Below are positions 22,503 to 34,291 of a DNA stretch of 44,097 nt, piece after piece (within the stretch, counting starts at the first letter, position 1; every line of letters begins with the position of its first letter). The notes beneath the pieces were generated by a model. That model did no database searches and was not told the DNA's origin. It was given only the letters and a program-made list of their open reading frames with translations. The stretch comes from Scytalidium lignicola. Lineage: Eukaryota > Ascomycota > Leotiomycetes. The stretch lies in contig NCSJ02000339.1 of assembly GCA_002812745.2 (NCBI GenBank), forward strand, positions 1-44,097, read 5' to 3'. A program made the position numbers and the translations under genes.

Positions 22503-24612
22503 GGCTCTTTCTTTGTGGGACTTATCTACCGGTATATCTACTTGCACGGGCATAGTACAGTACCGTATGAATATGAATACAAATACTGTACAGTACAGCC
22601 GGCAAGATCCATCCTTTTTTGTGTGTTTTGGATTGGATAAGATAATGATGAGAAAGTACATACATACAATACCGTACCGAAGATAATAGATCGTACGTGG
22701 CCAATAAGCTGGCTTAAGCTTAAAAAAGATTTCGAACAAACAAACAAACGAACGTATTATTCTTATTCCCCCCTTTTCTCCTTGTCAGGCGTTTTTCCCG
22801 TCGATGATTAGGAACGGGGCTGAATTTTTTGGCTGAGCCGTCTTTTCTCTTTCTCTTCTCTCTAGCCAATTATACATGCGTTATGAGTGCCACCGTCCAC
22901 ACGCGCCCGGCGCATACCTCCGTATATACGCACGATACGGTTGCTGTAAGGCCATCAACTCGTTCACCCTTACCTTACTAAAATGAAATGGTCCCAGACT
23001 ACGGTACAGTATATACACACAAGTTACAGTATACTGATACTGATACTGGACCGGACTGGACCTGTTGCATGCACGTCCATCTCGGCTGGCCGCCCCCTGG
23101 GAAACGTAGCAGGAGATGGGCCCAGTGGGACTTGTGAAAAAGAGGTGTAGCGACGTACGCAAGCTCCCAATGCCGTTTAAATTAAAATAAGAAAATGAGA
23201 AAACCTAATCTGTCACAAGGTCCTACCCATGTTCGGGGACATGCTGCACGGAGTCGGTTCGGTCCCGGGTAACTAAGTAAGTTACATTATCGTGGAATAA
23301 TCATCTTACGTGCTTTTGCCTTACCAGGAGGAGGAGAGTAGCCAATGCGCAGGAATGAGAGAACATGATTATTATTTATTACTGTATTATTACTTGTACT
23401 GTAGCGTATTACAGTAGGAGGAAGGAAGGAAGGAAGAAAAAGGGGGGTGTGCGTGTGCGGCCTAGAGCAAATGAGTGGGTGTCCAATCTCAAACATTTAT
23501 GTTGGTCAGCCGCATTTTCGTAGGAACAATTACCAGTACCAGTACAGTAACAGTAACAGGACAGTAATAAAAGTCCGTCTGGAAAACCAAGTGGTGATCC
23601 TCATCCCTTTTCGCGTATCGAACGGCATCTTTTTACCACAAGCACTGTACAGTAATATTACGGTCGTAGGAGGACGGCTTTTAAGAAGGGGCTTAACAGC
23701 AGAAAGGGGCAGCAAGAGAAAAACAGACCAACAGAGATGAAGGGTTGCTTCTTAAGTTATTGTATTTTGCCACGCCAACGCCAAGAACATCCCAAGAACT
23801 GCCAAGCCCGTATGAGGATTAGTGATTTATTGGCAGCTCCGAACAGCCAAGTAGTCCAAGTGCCCCCTATATGTATGCATTCAGATTCATGGACTGCTGT
23901 AATCCAAGCAACCGTTCATGATGATTATTTATCATTGTACCGGTATTATCATGACCCATGCCAATAAGCTGAGCGGAGGTAAAAAGGGGCCGGGGATCGG
24001 ATAAGTCATCATCATCATCATCATCATCATCCATTACCCGCCAAAGCGGTATTCGGGTCCCTGCTGTCATCTCTTTGGTTTTACTGTACCGGTACTGTAC
24101 CATTAATTTATTCTTATTTTAATATTACTGTACTGCTACAGTATTATTTTGGGCGGGTGCGAGCTGCTTTCCCTTATCTGACCAGGCCACGTTGAGCCAA
24201 GATTCGCTGTGAACAACCGGATCACTTTTTCTCCCCATCCTTATCATTTTTTTTACCCACCAACCCACCTGCCTGGCTCCCGGCAAATTCTTCTTCTCTG
24301 TTCCGGCTTCCCCTTCAAACGCCCAACACGCCGCTGCAATCCTGCACCGCACGCGTTCGCGCCAAAAAACTAACTTTCTTACCGCCGTCACTTGTACCTT
24401 TTTCCCCCCCCTTCCTAACATCCTTTTCTCGAATTTCTTGTTGCGACTGCATGTAGCCTCGGAGATCCAAGCTTCCTTCTTTTAAAGCCCTCCCTTTCAC
24501 ACAGCTTGCTTGCTCCAGAAGCCCATCGGCCCCCCGGTTTATGACACAAGGCCCCCGAGGGGTTTCCTTCTTCTTAGATTCGTGTGTCTGGTCATCACGT
24601 GAGCTCGGTCAC
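22503..24612. other. Intergenic region rich in TACTGTA motifs
   Basis: No gene is recognised in about 2.1 kb between the transporter and the glycosyltransferase, both on the plus strand. TACTGTA/TACAGTA motifs are dense here (near 22553, 22583, 23003, 23025, 23380, 23400, 23535, 23645, 24083 and 24127). There is a (GGAA)n run near 23417-23434 and a (CAT)n run at 24006-24031. The last few hundred bases should contain the glycosyltransferase promoter. Confidence 0.5.
24006..24031. repeat. (CAT)n microsatellite
   Basis: About eight trinucleotide units in non-coding sequence upstream of the glycosyltransferase. Confidence 0.9.
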
Positions 24613-26242
24613 ATGCTCGTGCGAGGCGGCTTCGGGGGCATCGCTCGCTGGATGCGAAGCAGAGTTGTCCTCGCGACGTTGGCCTTGCTCGTCGGTGTCT
24701 TCTTCCTGCGTGGAGTCGCCGATTATCATCAGGTTGGTTGAAGCAACCCTTCTCTCGCCTTGGATTGGTTTTTTCTTCTTGTTCTCTTGAATTTGAATTT
24801 CAATTTGAATGATGTGTGGTGTGGTGGTCAAAACATCGCTAACTGCAGGGGATGGTTTGGTGGTGATATAGTTCTCGAATGCCTCGAATGCAGCTCTCCA
24901 CTTGCTCGTCCCGGCCACCAGCAGCAATGTGAACCTCTGTCGACTGCTGCTTTCTGCGGCGGTGCTGAATTACCCGGCGCCCGTCCTCATTAACTGGGGA
25001 GCCCCAGAGGCTCAGGATGCCTATGTCCAGCATCTCGCCAAGGTCTGGACCATCCTGGATTACCTCGACGTCCTCGTCAAGAACGGCAAGCAGGATGATC
25101 TGGTCCTCATCGTCGACGGCTTCGACATTCACTTCCAGCTGCCTCCCGAAGTCCTGCTGCAGCGCTACTTCCAGGAAAACGAGCGCGCCAACAAGAGGAT
25201 TCAAGCACAGCATGGTCGCGTTGCCGCGGCGCGGTATGGCTTCAAGCAGACCGTCATCTTCGGCCACGACAAGCTGTGTTGGCCCATGGACAATCGCCGA
25301 CCGGCGTGCTGGGCTGTTCCTGAGGCCTCAGATCCGCGATATGCCTACGGTCCCAACACGGATTCCGATTCTAACAAGGCGCGCGCTCGATGGCTGAATT
25401 CGGGCACCGTCCTGGGTCCCGTCTCCCATGTGCGTGATGTCTTCAACGCGACGCTGGACCTCATCCACAAGAACCACACCACCGATTCCGACCAATTCTA
25501 CTTTGCCAACTTGTGGGCGGCGCAGGAGTTCCAGCGAAGCATGCTGGAACCGACTGGCGAGCCTTACAAAAACATCAACAAGGACCATGTGGACTGGTTG
25601 ACGGTGGACAGCACCAAACGATTCGATTACTACATTGGGTTGGATTACGAGGCTGTTCTCTTCCAAACCATGGCCTTCTTCCGGCCCTACCTGTCCTGGA
25701 TGAAGTTTGACGGACTGCCGAAATCAACCAAGACGCCGCGCGGTACTCCCTTGACGCATCAGATCAGCGATCCCTACTATGACAGAGTACTTCCGGCCGA
25801 CCTGGCAAACTCGCGGAGTCCATTCTACGCGGCCCTCAAGACCCGGACGCCAGACGACACGTCCCCGTCCTCGCTGCCATTGCAGCTCACCTGGCAAGAC
25901 TTCAAGCTCGGCGTCAATGCCATCAGCAACCAGATCTTCCCGCTACTACACTTCACGGGGCCCAAAGAATTCCGCCATCTGTGGTGGGGGCGCATGTGGT
26001 ACGTTCCCTACGGCGAGGAGTTGCTGAAGGCATCGGCGAGGCTGTTGCAGATGCCCAAGGAGCCGATCTCCCCGCAGCCAATTGGCGGCCAGGTCTGGTG
26101 GTCTGGGGAGCTGGATGCGTGGAAAGGGGTCGACCTGGGCGCAAAGGGCGGGGCGTTTTCGGATAATTCCACGTTCCTGGCCTGGGACGGATTATGTTTG
26201 GAGCACGAACCTGTGGTGTTTGGGCGGGAACCGGAGGTTTAG
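24613..26242 (+). CDS. Type II membrane glycosyltransferase, PLOD/procollagen glycosyltransferase-like
   Basis: Two exons, 24613-24732 and 24872-26242, give 496 residues. The acceptor GATATAG at 24865-24871 is the one that restores frame; the nearer CTGCAG leads to stops. Residues 18-33 form a single hydrophobic anchor after a short basic tail, a type II topology typical of Golgi or ER transferases. The lumenal part shows VPATSSNVNLCRLLLSA, a metal/nucleotide-sugar-binding DGFD (122-125) and RWLNSGTVLG (about 213-222). This order matches the glycosyltransferase domain found in PLOD lysyl hydroxylases and related enzymes. Several N-glycosylation sequons (for example NASN and NATL) support a lumenal location. 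Fungi lack collagen, so the acceptor and sugar are unknown. An in-frame ATG at 24541 would add 24 residues; I prefer 24613 because it gives a standard anchor. Confidence 0.85.
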
Positions 26243-27640
26243 AGTGAATCTTAGATTACTCTTTTTCACTGTACTGGGTGTTTTTTTTTTTCTTTGGTGG
26301 GGGGAAGGGAGGGTAAAAACTATTTTTAATTCCTGTACTATTTGTGTTTGTATTACTTTGTATCAGATTGATCTTGGTTTTTTTTTTTTTGTCTTCGTTT
26401 CTTCGTTTCTTCCTCTTCCCCCTCTATTTTTGTTTTCTTTTTCTTTTTTTGGGCTTAGCAAAAGGGCGTCTTTGCCTGCATANTTTTTTTTCTTGATACG
26501 TTTTGATGACACGGTCTCCTCATGAGCNAAAAAAATAATACCCCCAATTTAGTTGTATACTAGACTGGACTGTATAGTTTATTTTGGAAATACATACAAA
26601 AAAAAAGAGTTTTGCTTGGCATAAGTCGTGTAAAAGTAAGAGTACTAATAATATACAGGAAGAAGGATCTACACCGCAGCCAACGCTCATGTCAGATCTC
26701 ACTACTCAGCCGACTCTTGGCTTGCTTCCTTCTGCGGTCTTGGCTGATACTTAAGACAAGACTTTAAGGGAGGGAGAGAGTCTACAGAAGCATGCCAGAA
26801 ATAATTATTAAACATTCCAGCTTGATTACCAAAATCTCACGCCTTTTTTCTCTTTCATTTCATGCCCTGCCCTGCTCTGCTCTGATGATGCCGACATCCG
26901 CCCCACGCAAAAGCCAAAAAGCCAAGACAGCTCTTCCCACCTCAGCCCTTGGCACGAGAGAGATGGATAAGATCGACATAGGCTTCTTGGCTTCTTTCTT
27001 CTTCCTTTTTCACTACAGTTAGAATAAATCTCGGGCCGGGTCGCCCATTCCAGCAGGCGCCGCACCGTATGTCTCTCTCTGCACAGTGGTACAGTACAGT
27101 ACAGTGCAATTAGCCGCCCAAAAGCAGCCTCAAAGCCAGGCACTTTTCCGGCGGCTCCCGCCCAAGGGGGAAATTAGGTGAAATTACCCTTAATGTCCTG
27201 TACTGTATACGTATGACCATACGCAAGCAAGCAACGGAAAGTACTTAAGCGCAACGATTAGGATTAGGGGGGGGAAAGGAGGCATTGACACGTAAAGAGG
27301 AGCCTGTGGGTTCTTGGGCGTCAGGGCGTCAGGGCGTTCAAGCCATCCAGCGCCACCCTTGAGCACCCCCTGACCCCCCTAAATGGGCCCTGTCAAACAG
27401 TTCAAACACACTCACGGCACTTACTTTCAGCGACTTCAGTGGCTTGGCGGGGCTTGGGGCTTTGCGGCTGGAGTTAAGGCAGCAACGTAAGGCAACAGGC
27501 ATGCACACACCACACACACTCTCTCTCTCTGTTGGGACAAGTGAGGTTTTTCTAGATTTCACCCTTTTTTGGCTGTTGTGTTGTATTGTATCCTCCCGTG
27601 ATGCTTGATAGAGACGAGAGATCTGCGAAGAAGAGGAGAC
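26243..27640. other. Intergenic region, no gene recognised
   Basis: T-rich 3' flank of the glycosyltransferase with lone Ns at 26483 and 26528, followed by unrecognised sequence. A GTACAGTACAGTACAGT cluster lies near 27089-27106 and TGTACTGTA near 27199. Short repeats such as 'gggcgtcagg' occur near 27317-27330. Frames on both strands are short. Confidence 0.45.
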
Positions 27641-27843
27641 ATGTTTAAACGTCTGCGATCGGGATACCAGCATGTCCCGCTGACGGAGCGGGAGAAGAGA
27701 GATGGTGTCGTCGAGAGGCTTGGAGACTTCGCGTCGCGCACAAGTTGGACTACAAAGGTCATCGCAGCTGTCTCCATACTGGGACTTCTGTTGCTCGGCG
27801 CTTCAACCACGACGGTAAGTTTGATTATCTTCTCTCTTGCTTN

Positions 27844-27881
<38 letters not shown>

Positions 27882-28020
27882 TCTTCTTCTTCTTATCATT
27901 TATATCAGCCGTCTAGAGAATGAGCTATTGAACCCCCCAATGCAGGTGAGGACAGGTCTGCCACGCACTCCTTATTTATCTAAGCTCTTGCAACTTGTCA
28001 TAAAAGCCTTTCTAGGTTAA
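27641..28020 (+). CDS. Short membrane-anchored protein, probably the 5' part of a truncated gene
   Basis: Exon 1 (27641-27814, 58 codons) encodes MFKRLRSGYQHVPLTEREKR and then a strongly hydrophobic segment (about residues 41-53). It ends at a perfect GTAAGT donor. The next in-phase acceptor (CAATGCAG, exon from 27946) adds only 24 residues, giving about 82 in total. The N-terminal part looks like a real cytosolic tail plus signal anchor of a type II membrane enzyme, but no catalytic domain follows. The DNA becomes AT-rich and featureless soon after 28020. Either this is a small membrane protein or a larger gene lost its 3' portion. A 15-codon upstream frame (27601-27648) overlaps the start. 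Function unknown. Confidence 0.4.
27844..27895. repeat. (TC)n(TTC)n microsatellite inside the predicted intron
   Basis: A long pyrimidine tract of about 17 TC units followed by TTC units lies in the intron of the membrane-anchor gene. An N at 27843 marks a length uncertainty. Confidence 0.9.
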
Positions 28021-28702
28021 AACCTAGTTTCCTACTTCCTCCCCAGAGCCCCACGGGGCCACGACTGAGGAGGAAGAGCTTTAATTTCTTTCGTCACTTT
28101 CTTTATCCTTTTTCGTTCTTGTCTCCAATATATATTACAGCATTGGCACAAGCAACGTGCTTGAACTCATCAAGTAAATGGGACTAAGACTCCATGAGCA
28201 ACCCATAAAACTACCGCAGAAAAGTTTAATAAAATAGTGAAGATGGGACCTCATTATCAGAGTCACGCCTCAAGCAAGAGAGGATATAAACACATCCTAC
28301 CAGGCAGTATAATGTAGCAAATGTAGAAGAATCTATTAGTGTCATTTTACTTCTACTATCAATTTGAATCAAAATTGAGAATCGACAACGACGGATGGAG
28401 TGAAGGAACGAAATAATGGGGCAATTGATCTTCAAAATTCGGCGCCTGGCCTAATAGTATTTGACGCCATAGCTTATTGATTGTTAGGATTGCTGTCTGA
28501 CTGATGGAAGTATTCAATCTTGTCTATTGCTTGGTTTTTTGTCTGGAATCTATGATGATGCTCTACGCAAATAAATGGACTTTTCATAGGAGCTATTCAC
28601 TTTGTCTCGTAGCTTGAAGGGATAATTCTACTTCCATAGCCATTATCAATCATAGCAATCAATCTTTGTACCATATAATTTATATATGCTCTACTTATAT
28701 AT
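28021..28702. other. AT-rich intergenic region, no gene recognised
   Basis: Nothing coding is recognised. Base composition is more AT-rich than in the 17-27 kb block, and there is no inverted-repeat boundary that I could find. Confidence 0.4.
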
Positions 28703-29990
28703 TTATATAGAAAGTCCAGAAAAGGAAAAGAGGTAGATCTCAATCATCTCTTCCATGTCTAAGCCTAAAAGGGGTAGTTTTATAGCGATGTTCTCCTTTA
28801 TCCTAAACCCACCCTCCTTCATAAGATCGAAGAATACCATCTCACTCTCATGTCTCACCTTCATAGCTAGTAGCACTAAGACCTCGGAGTTACACTTACC
28901 TACCGAGATCAATGTGTGAACGAGATCTGGAACCACATCGGGATTGTAAGTGCAATCCGCAACGATGACTAGATCCCAGGTTTGGCCTTTTACATTCTCA
29001 GGAAGCGGTGATGACCAGTCGAGATTCTGAGTGGTGAGCTTTGGGCTCAAGTTCGGTAGCTTCAGAGTGGCCGCAGCTAGGTTATGGTCTAGAATCTCAG
29101 ATGCTTCAGGGAGGTCGGTGAGGACTACACTTGCAGCATTTGGGAAGTATGTGGCTAGGGATATGCCAACAATTCCACAGCCAGACCCGAGTTCTAAAAC
29201 ACGTAGCTCTTCTTTTCCCAGGGCTGTTTCTAAAGTCTTGATACGTGGAGCTACGGACAAGATACTGGCATCAGATTTCCCTCGTTTACGATTCCGCTTG
29301 AGAGGAGACATAGACGCAAGATATGCAGAAAGTACCAGTCCAGCATCCCTATTTTGTGGTTAGTGAACTGAGAACCGGAGACGTACCTATAAGGGTACCA
29401 AATCAAGCATACCAGATATGCCTGGCTATGGATTCTCCTAGTTCCTCCCAAATATGTAGTTCTTGTCCCTCCGCAGTCAATTTCCGCTCTGAGAGCCTCA
29501 ATCCTGAAGATGTGTGCACGCCTTCCAGAACTTTATAGTCTAAATTGAAATCCATACTCCTCACCGCGACTACTCTGCCTCGAGTTCCATCATCACATCC
29601 TGAAGCAAAACCACTTAGGTGTGCAATTAAGTCCTCGGCGTCTAGTTCATCATCTTTAGCATGCACACACAAGCGCACATTTCTGCTAGCGTAATATGCC
29701 TTCTCCTCATTCGAGAGGTCAATTCGGATATCCAACGCTCGTATGCCAAGACTTCCTTTCCATAGGACCTCTCTCGGAGGTGCTAGAGCCTTGCTATATC
29801 GCTTCGGCACTTGATCGGTAGATGAGGAGGACGATGAAGCTTCAAGCTCAACGAGTAATGGCAAATCAGCGCTAAGAAAGGCTTCTCCCAGATCGCTCGT
29901 GATTGCAACCTTTGTAACCACACACAAACGATCCTTTGACGAGAGAGTAGGATCCAGCCGTGGAGCCTTGAGAAACCGTATGTAATGCAT
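28703..29990 (-). CDS. Family-16 lysine methyltransferase (EEF2KMT/METTL21-like)
   Basis: Two exons on the minus strand, 29990-29413 and 29348-28703, joined over a 64-bp GT-AG intron that splits the Trp codon of HIWDAGLVLSAYL, giving 407 residues. The N-terminal half begins MHYIRFLK and is a family-specific extension. The C-terminal half is a class I SAM-dependent methyltransferase with motif I VLELGSGCG (243-251), an acidic TDLPEA after the second strand, and ADCTYNPD (about 323-330), the (D/E)xxY-type post-motif of protein-lysine methyltransferases. Such enzymes trimethylate lysines on translation factors and other non-histone proteins in the cytosol. The actual target cannot be told from sequence. 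Confidence 0.9.
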
Positions 29991-32900
29991 ACCCGCACTA
30001 CCGTAGCCCCAACCCTCAGTCTCACGTCAAATGACAAACGAGGCTCCGCCGTCCTAAGATTAGATTGACGTTTTGCAATATGGTAGGTACAGTAGCAGCA
30101 AGATTGCGGCTCAATGTTCAAACCACCGCAGAGAGAGCCTTACTCCTCCACGAGAGATGCAGATGCAGATGCCGATGCCGCAGCCTTACTCCAACGTCTC
30201 GTCACAATAGCCTCACGGACGGCGCGTGTGTAACCCCTCCTCTTCGAAAAGGGCACTACTGCAGAACACCCCTCAATTGCCGTAGCGCGCGGCTGGCCGG
30301 TCACGGAAATCTGGCCAACAGCTATCTGCACACACGGCACGGCACGCGCTGAAGAGGCGTTGAACGAAGGTTGGGGCTTGGGCTGTTCTAACTGCAGCCG
30401 TCAATTGATCGTCGATGGAAGGATAAGGGAAGGATAAGGGTTTTTGTTTTTTGGATGCCTGATGCTTGCTCGCGCGCGAATGCGACTATCGTGATACGTG
30501 CTTTAGGTGATGCTGTATGTGCTGATGCGGCTTGGACGAGATCAGATGCAAGGTGATGAAGATGGGAGGAAGAGATCATGTCATGTGTGTCTGACTTGCA
30601 TTGGCCAGTAGAAAGCTTTCCTGACTTGGTCCCAAAATTAGAAATGAGGGGGAGGGGTTACAACTCACTGCCTCAGGCCTCAGGCCCCAACTCCCCACTT
30701 TCGTACACACCGTTTATTAGTCAGCCATAAGAGGGGTACTTTCGTACTCAAGTGGACGTTAACTTATCCATTATCTCTAACACGCAACTCGATTTCAGAG
30801 AGCTTCTAGATGTATCTGAGTTTAGGTCCTGGCATCCTGGATTAAAAGTGGACCAAGGTAGGCATCCATAGCGTGCGTATCCAAAGCATCCTAAAGGGAT
30901 CGCCCTGAGATGAAGGAGGTCATGGTTCGTCATGGGCAAAGAGCAGATTATGCACCACCACACCAAGTGTCAATGAGGGGGGTCCCCGCCGGCGGTATGC
31001 AAGTCATCTGATGCAGATGGCAAAAGAAAAGTACGCATGTACCGCACGTCACGGTAATGTATCCTGACCTGTCTCCTGTCTCCTGTATCCTGTATCCCAT
31101 CTGCTCCGGAATCAAGCCACCACGACGGCTGGACGGGATACCAGTCACGCCAATCAAGACGTCCAGTCCAGTACACGAGCATCCCCATCTTTGGCCCGGA
31201 TAAAGCAGGGAGTTTCCTTTCACGCAGAAGCATAGTACAAAGTATCCAAGTAATGCTTGCTGTGATGAAATCATCAACTCCCCATGCACGGCGTCTATTG
31301 AGCCACCATGGTCAACGTGAATGCTTGCACAACATCCTCAAACCCGAGATACGTAAGCCACTTCCCAGNCCCCCCCCATGCCCGTGCCCTCCGTCTCTTA
31401 CTGTAATTCACCATACCTCGGCGACAGCGAAGGTCACACACACACCCATCATCTATGCTTCTTCGTCCCTCTCATCCGAGGATAGATTAACTATGATTTG
31501 TGCTTTCCTCTTCTATACACCCTTCGGTTGAACAGGAAACCCATCTTACCAACTAACTGGTGTAAACGTGATAATTGGCGCATAGACACGGTCTATTATT
31601 CTGTCCGTGATCCCTGTGTCTAGACTCTAGACCCCTCATCAACTCGTCACTTCTCACCCCTCAACTTCACCGAACCCAACCCTTACACGTCCTTAATAAC
31701 GCCAACGTCGTCATACCCTGACTAACTTCCACCGCTGACCATGCCTAACATCCCAAACATAAGCACTATACTACCGCAATCATCAAAAACGTCTAATCTC
31801 ATCTCATCGCATCGCAACCCAACGAAACAGGGGGTGATGTACAATATTGCATTAGGATCTCTCCCAAAACAGGCAACTCCAAGCCCCCAAAATACACACA
31901 GTCAGACATTTTTCTACCCAGCACAAAAATGACGATGTCATAGCAACCCCAACCCCCCCTTTCCAAAAAAGAGGGTTAAATCAGGCAGACATAAAACTCC
32001 AAAAAGAAGCGCCGAGTGTGCTAACAGGGGATGAGAGCAACTTCCACAATNAAAAAAATTAAATATGTGACAGTGATGAATCATAAAAAATGGGGAGCAA
32101 TGTGTGGTGTGTGAACAAAGCAGCGCATGGGTGTATTGTTGGTGGCATAGATTCCATGTATACTATCCAATCTACATACATACTCGCCTGAAAAAAAAAT
32201 AATAAAGAACCCAAGCTAAAAAAGAACCAACCAAAATAAAGCGTGGGGAGGAAAGAAAAAAAAGGAAGCCAAAGAAAGAAAAGANAAAAAAAAAAAGATG
32301 GTGTGCAAAGCCTCAATCCAGATCAATCTAGAACAAAAACCCTCTTCCATCCCCCCCCTTCATTGGGCTTTCCAAACCCAGCTTTTTTGTTCTAAACTTT
32401 TCTAGCGTTTGTCAGTATGCACCTCTGCGTTGGGAAACCTCTCATTCTCTGGCACACAAAAGTAGGGCTGGCTGCTGGGCTGGCTGCCGCTCAACTCNAA
32501 AAAAGTGATGTGAGAAGGGAGGGGAGGGGAGGGGTGCGCTCTGACCCGATGATATGGGCTGGTTGGTTGGTTGGTGTGATTTGTTTCGAGGAAAAGTGTG
32601 TGTGTGTGCGAGCTTGTCATCGCATTGGATGACGGCAGTTTTTGTTCACAATCATCATACATCATACATCATCATTCATCATCAAAATTGTGAAGTCTTT
32701 TCTCCCAAAATTGCCTAATGGTGGGGTGGTGGTGGGTTTAAGGGAAAGGAAGGAAGGAAGGAAGGGAAGGAAGCGGAGGGGGTCGGGTCGAGATACTAAC
32801 TAGACTAGTTAGACTAGAACTAGCCCAGCGTCAAAACCAATGTCAAGGCGGCTGCGATTGTTCAAAGAAAGGATGGTTTGAGTGAGGCGGATAATTTCTG

Positions 32901-34291
32901 CATTGCATGTACTGCACATAGTGTGTACATGGCAGGCAAGCATGAAAGCGTACGTGCCATGCTGTGCTGTGCGTGAAGCAAGGCGTAAGGAGCAAGGAGC
33001 ATGAGCATGAGGGGCAAAGAAAACGTGATAACGGAGTAAGTAAGCTCATTGTCTATGTTTCTTTCTTTCTTTCTTTCTTTCCTTTTTTTGCAGTGAAATC
33101 TGGCCTGAGTTTGTATGTGTGTGATGTGAGAATGCATGTAATACCGTAGCTGTTCTTTCAAAAACGGTTTTTTTGTCTTACTTGCATGATCGAAAGCAGT
33201 AAGAAAAGGGGGGAGTTCCTTTATTTTTGGAGTTTTCAGCGCTTGTTCTTTGTTCCCAGCCAAGCCACAATTGCAGCGTGGTGACCACGCAGCAAATGCA
33301 GACGGATGCGGATAACGATACATGGGAACGGCTGCGACCTAATTATCGATTAGATAGATACGCAGATACCAGCTGCGCTAAGCTAACTCACTGCAGTTGT
33401 AAACCGCTGCTGCAGTGCAGGTGTCTGAGGTCTAACTCAAGATACCTCTTGAGGGGATACCTAGTCTGGAACCCCTGATTACACTTGGACAATAGGAGTA
33501 AGACAAAAGGGAGATTATCACTTTTACTTAGAAACAAATAGACAAAGCCAGATAGATATATATGATATGAAGTTCAATTTCTTTAATTTGATAACTAATA
33601 ATATGAAGGGTATAATATTCTGATTCGACAATAAAGAATGCAGCCCAAGGCGCATGTGTGCAACTGGATGGTTGAAGAAGGAATGTTGAACGCCAGCGCC
33701 AGTTCAGCCCTCCCAGAAAGATGCCGACTGAGACAGAATGAAACTGTTATTACAATAACGCGCCGGGGAAAAAAAAAATCAAAGCAAACACCACCTGCTA
33801 GAAACGAATCCAAACATTACGCAAAAAAAACAAAAACAAAAATCCAAAAAACCCGTGTTGGCGATAACCAGTGGAGCCACACCAACCCATAAAATAATCA
33901 ACTGTGCAAAAGCAATTCAAAACTTTTCCTTTGCCTACCACAAAATGACCGAATGCATGATCGAAAGACCGCCCAATGCCATGCCCAGAGCTGACCTGAC
34001 CCGACCTGTACGGAAAGATTGGCTTGCGCCGTCCATTATAATCCACCTCTATACTACAATGTCATCGATTGCCATTGCCGTTGCGCCGCCATGCAAGTAC
34101 GCCGTAATGCGTATTACTGTTTTAAAAAACTGACGGGAAATAATAACTCGTGCCCATATATCTGTAAATCTCAAGGCCGTTCATATGCGGTGCCTTTTTT
34201 TTTTCGCCTCTCATATATCTGTTTTCGTTTTTTCTTCTTCTGTTCGTTCTTTGTTGATTTCCATTTTATAAATGTTCCGTAATTAATCCCT
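29991..34291. other. Long gene-poor interval (4.3 kb)
   Basis: No protein-coding gene is recognised on either strand. It contains low-complexity stretches: a (GAAG)n run near 32747-32765, a (CTTT)n run at 33058-33082, purine/pyrimidine-rich runs near 32280 and 33770, and lone Ns at 31369, 32051, 32285 and 32498. A perfect small palindrome (GCGTGGT-GACCACGC type) lies near 33275-33290. The left end carries the methyltransferase promoter and the right end the 3' flank of the gene at 34292. Unannotated non-coding transcripts could exist, but nothing in the sequence shows it. Confidence 0.45.
33058..33082. repeat. (CTTT)n microsatellite
   Basis: About six tetranucleotide units in non-coding DNA. 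Confidence 0.9.

Noticed and set aside
24841..24849. CTGCAG at 24843-24848 as the splice acceptor of the glycosyltransferase
   Set aside because: Joining there leads to a stop within a few codons in the required frame. GATATAG at 24865-24871 keeps the frame and the conserved sequence.
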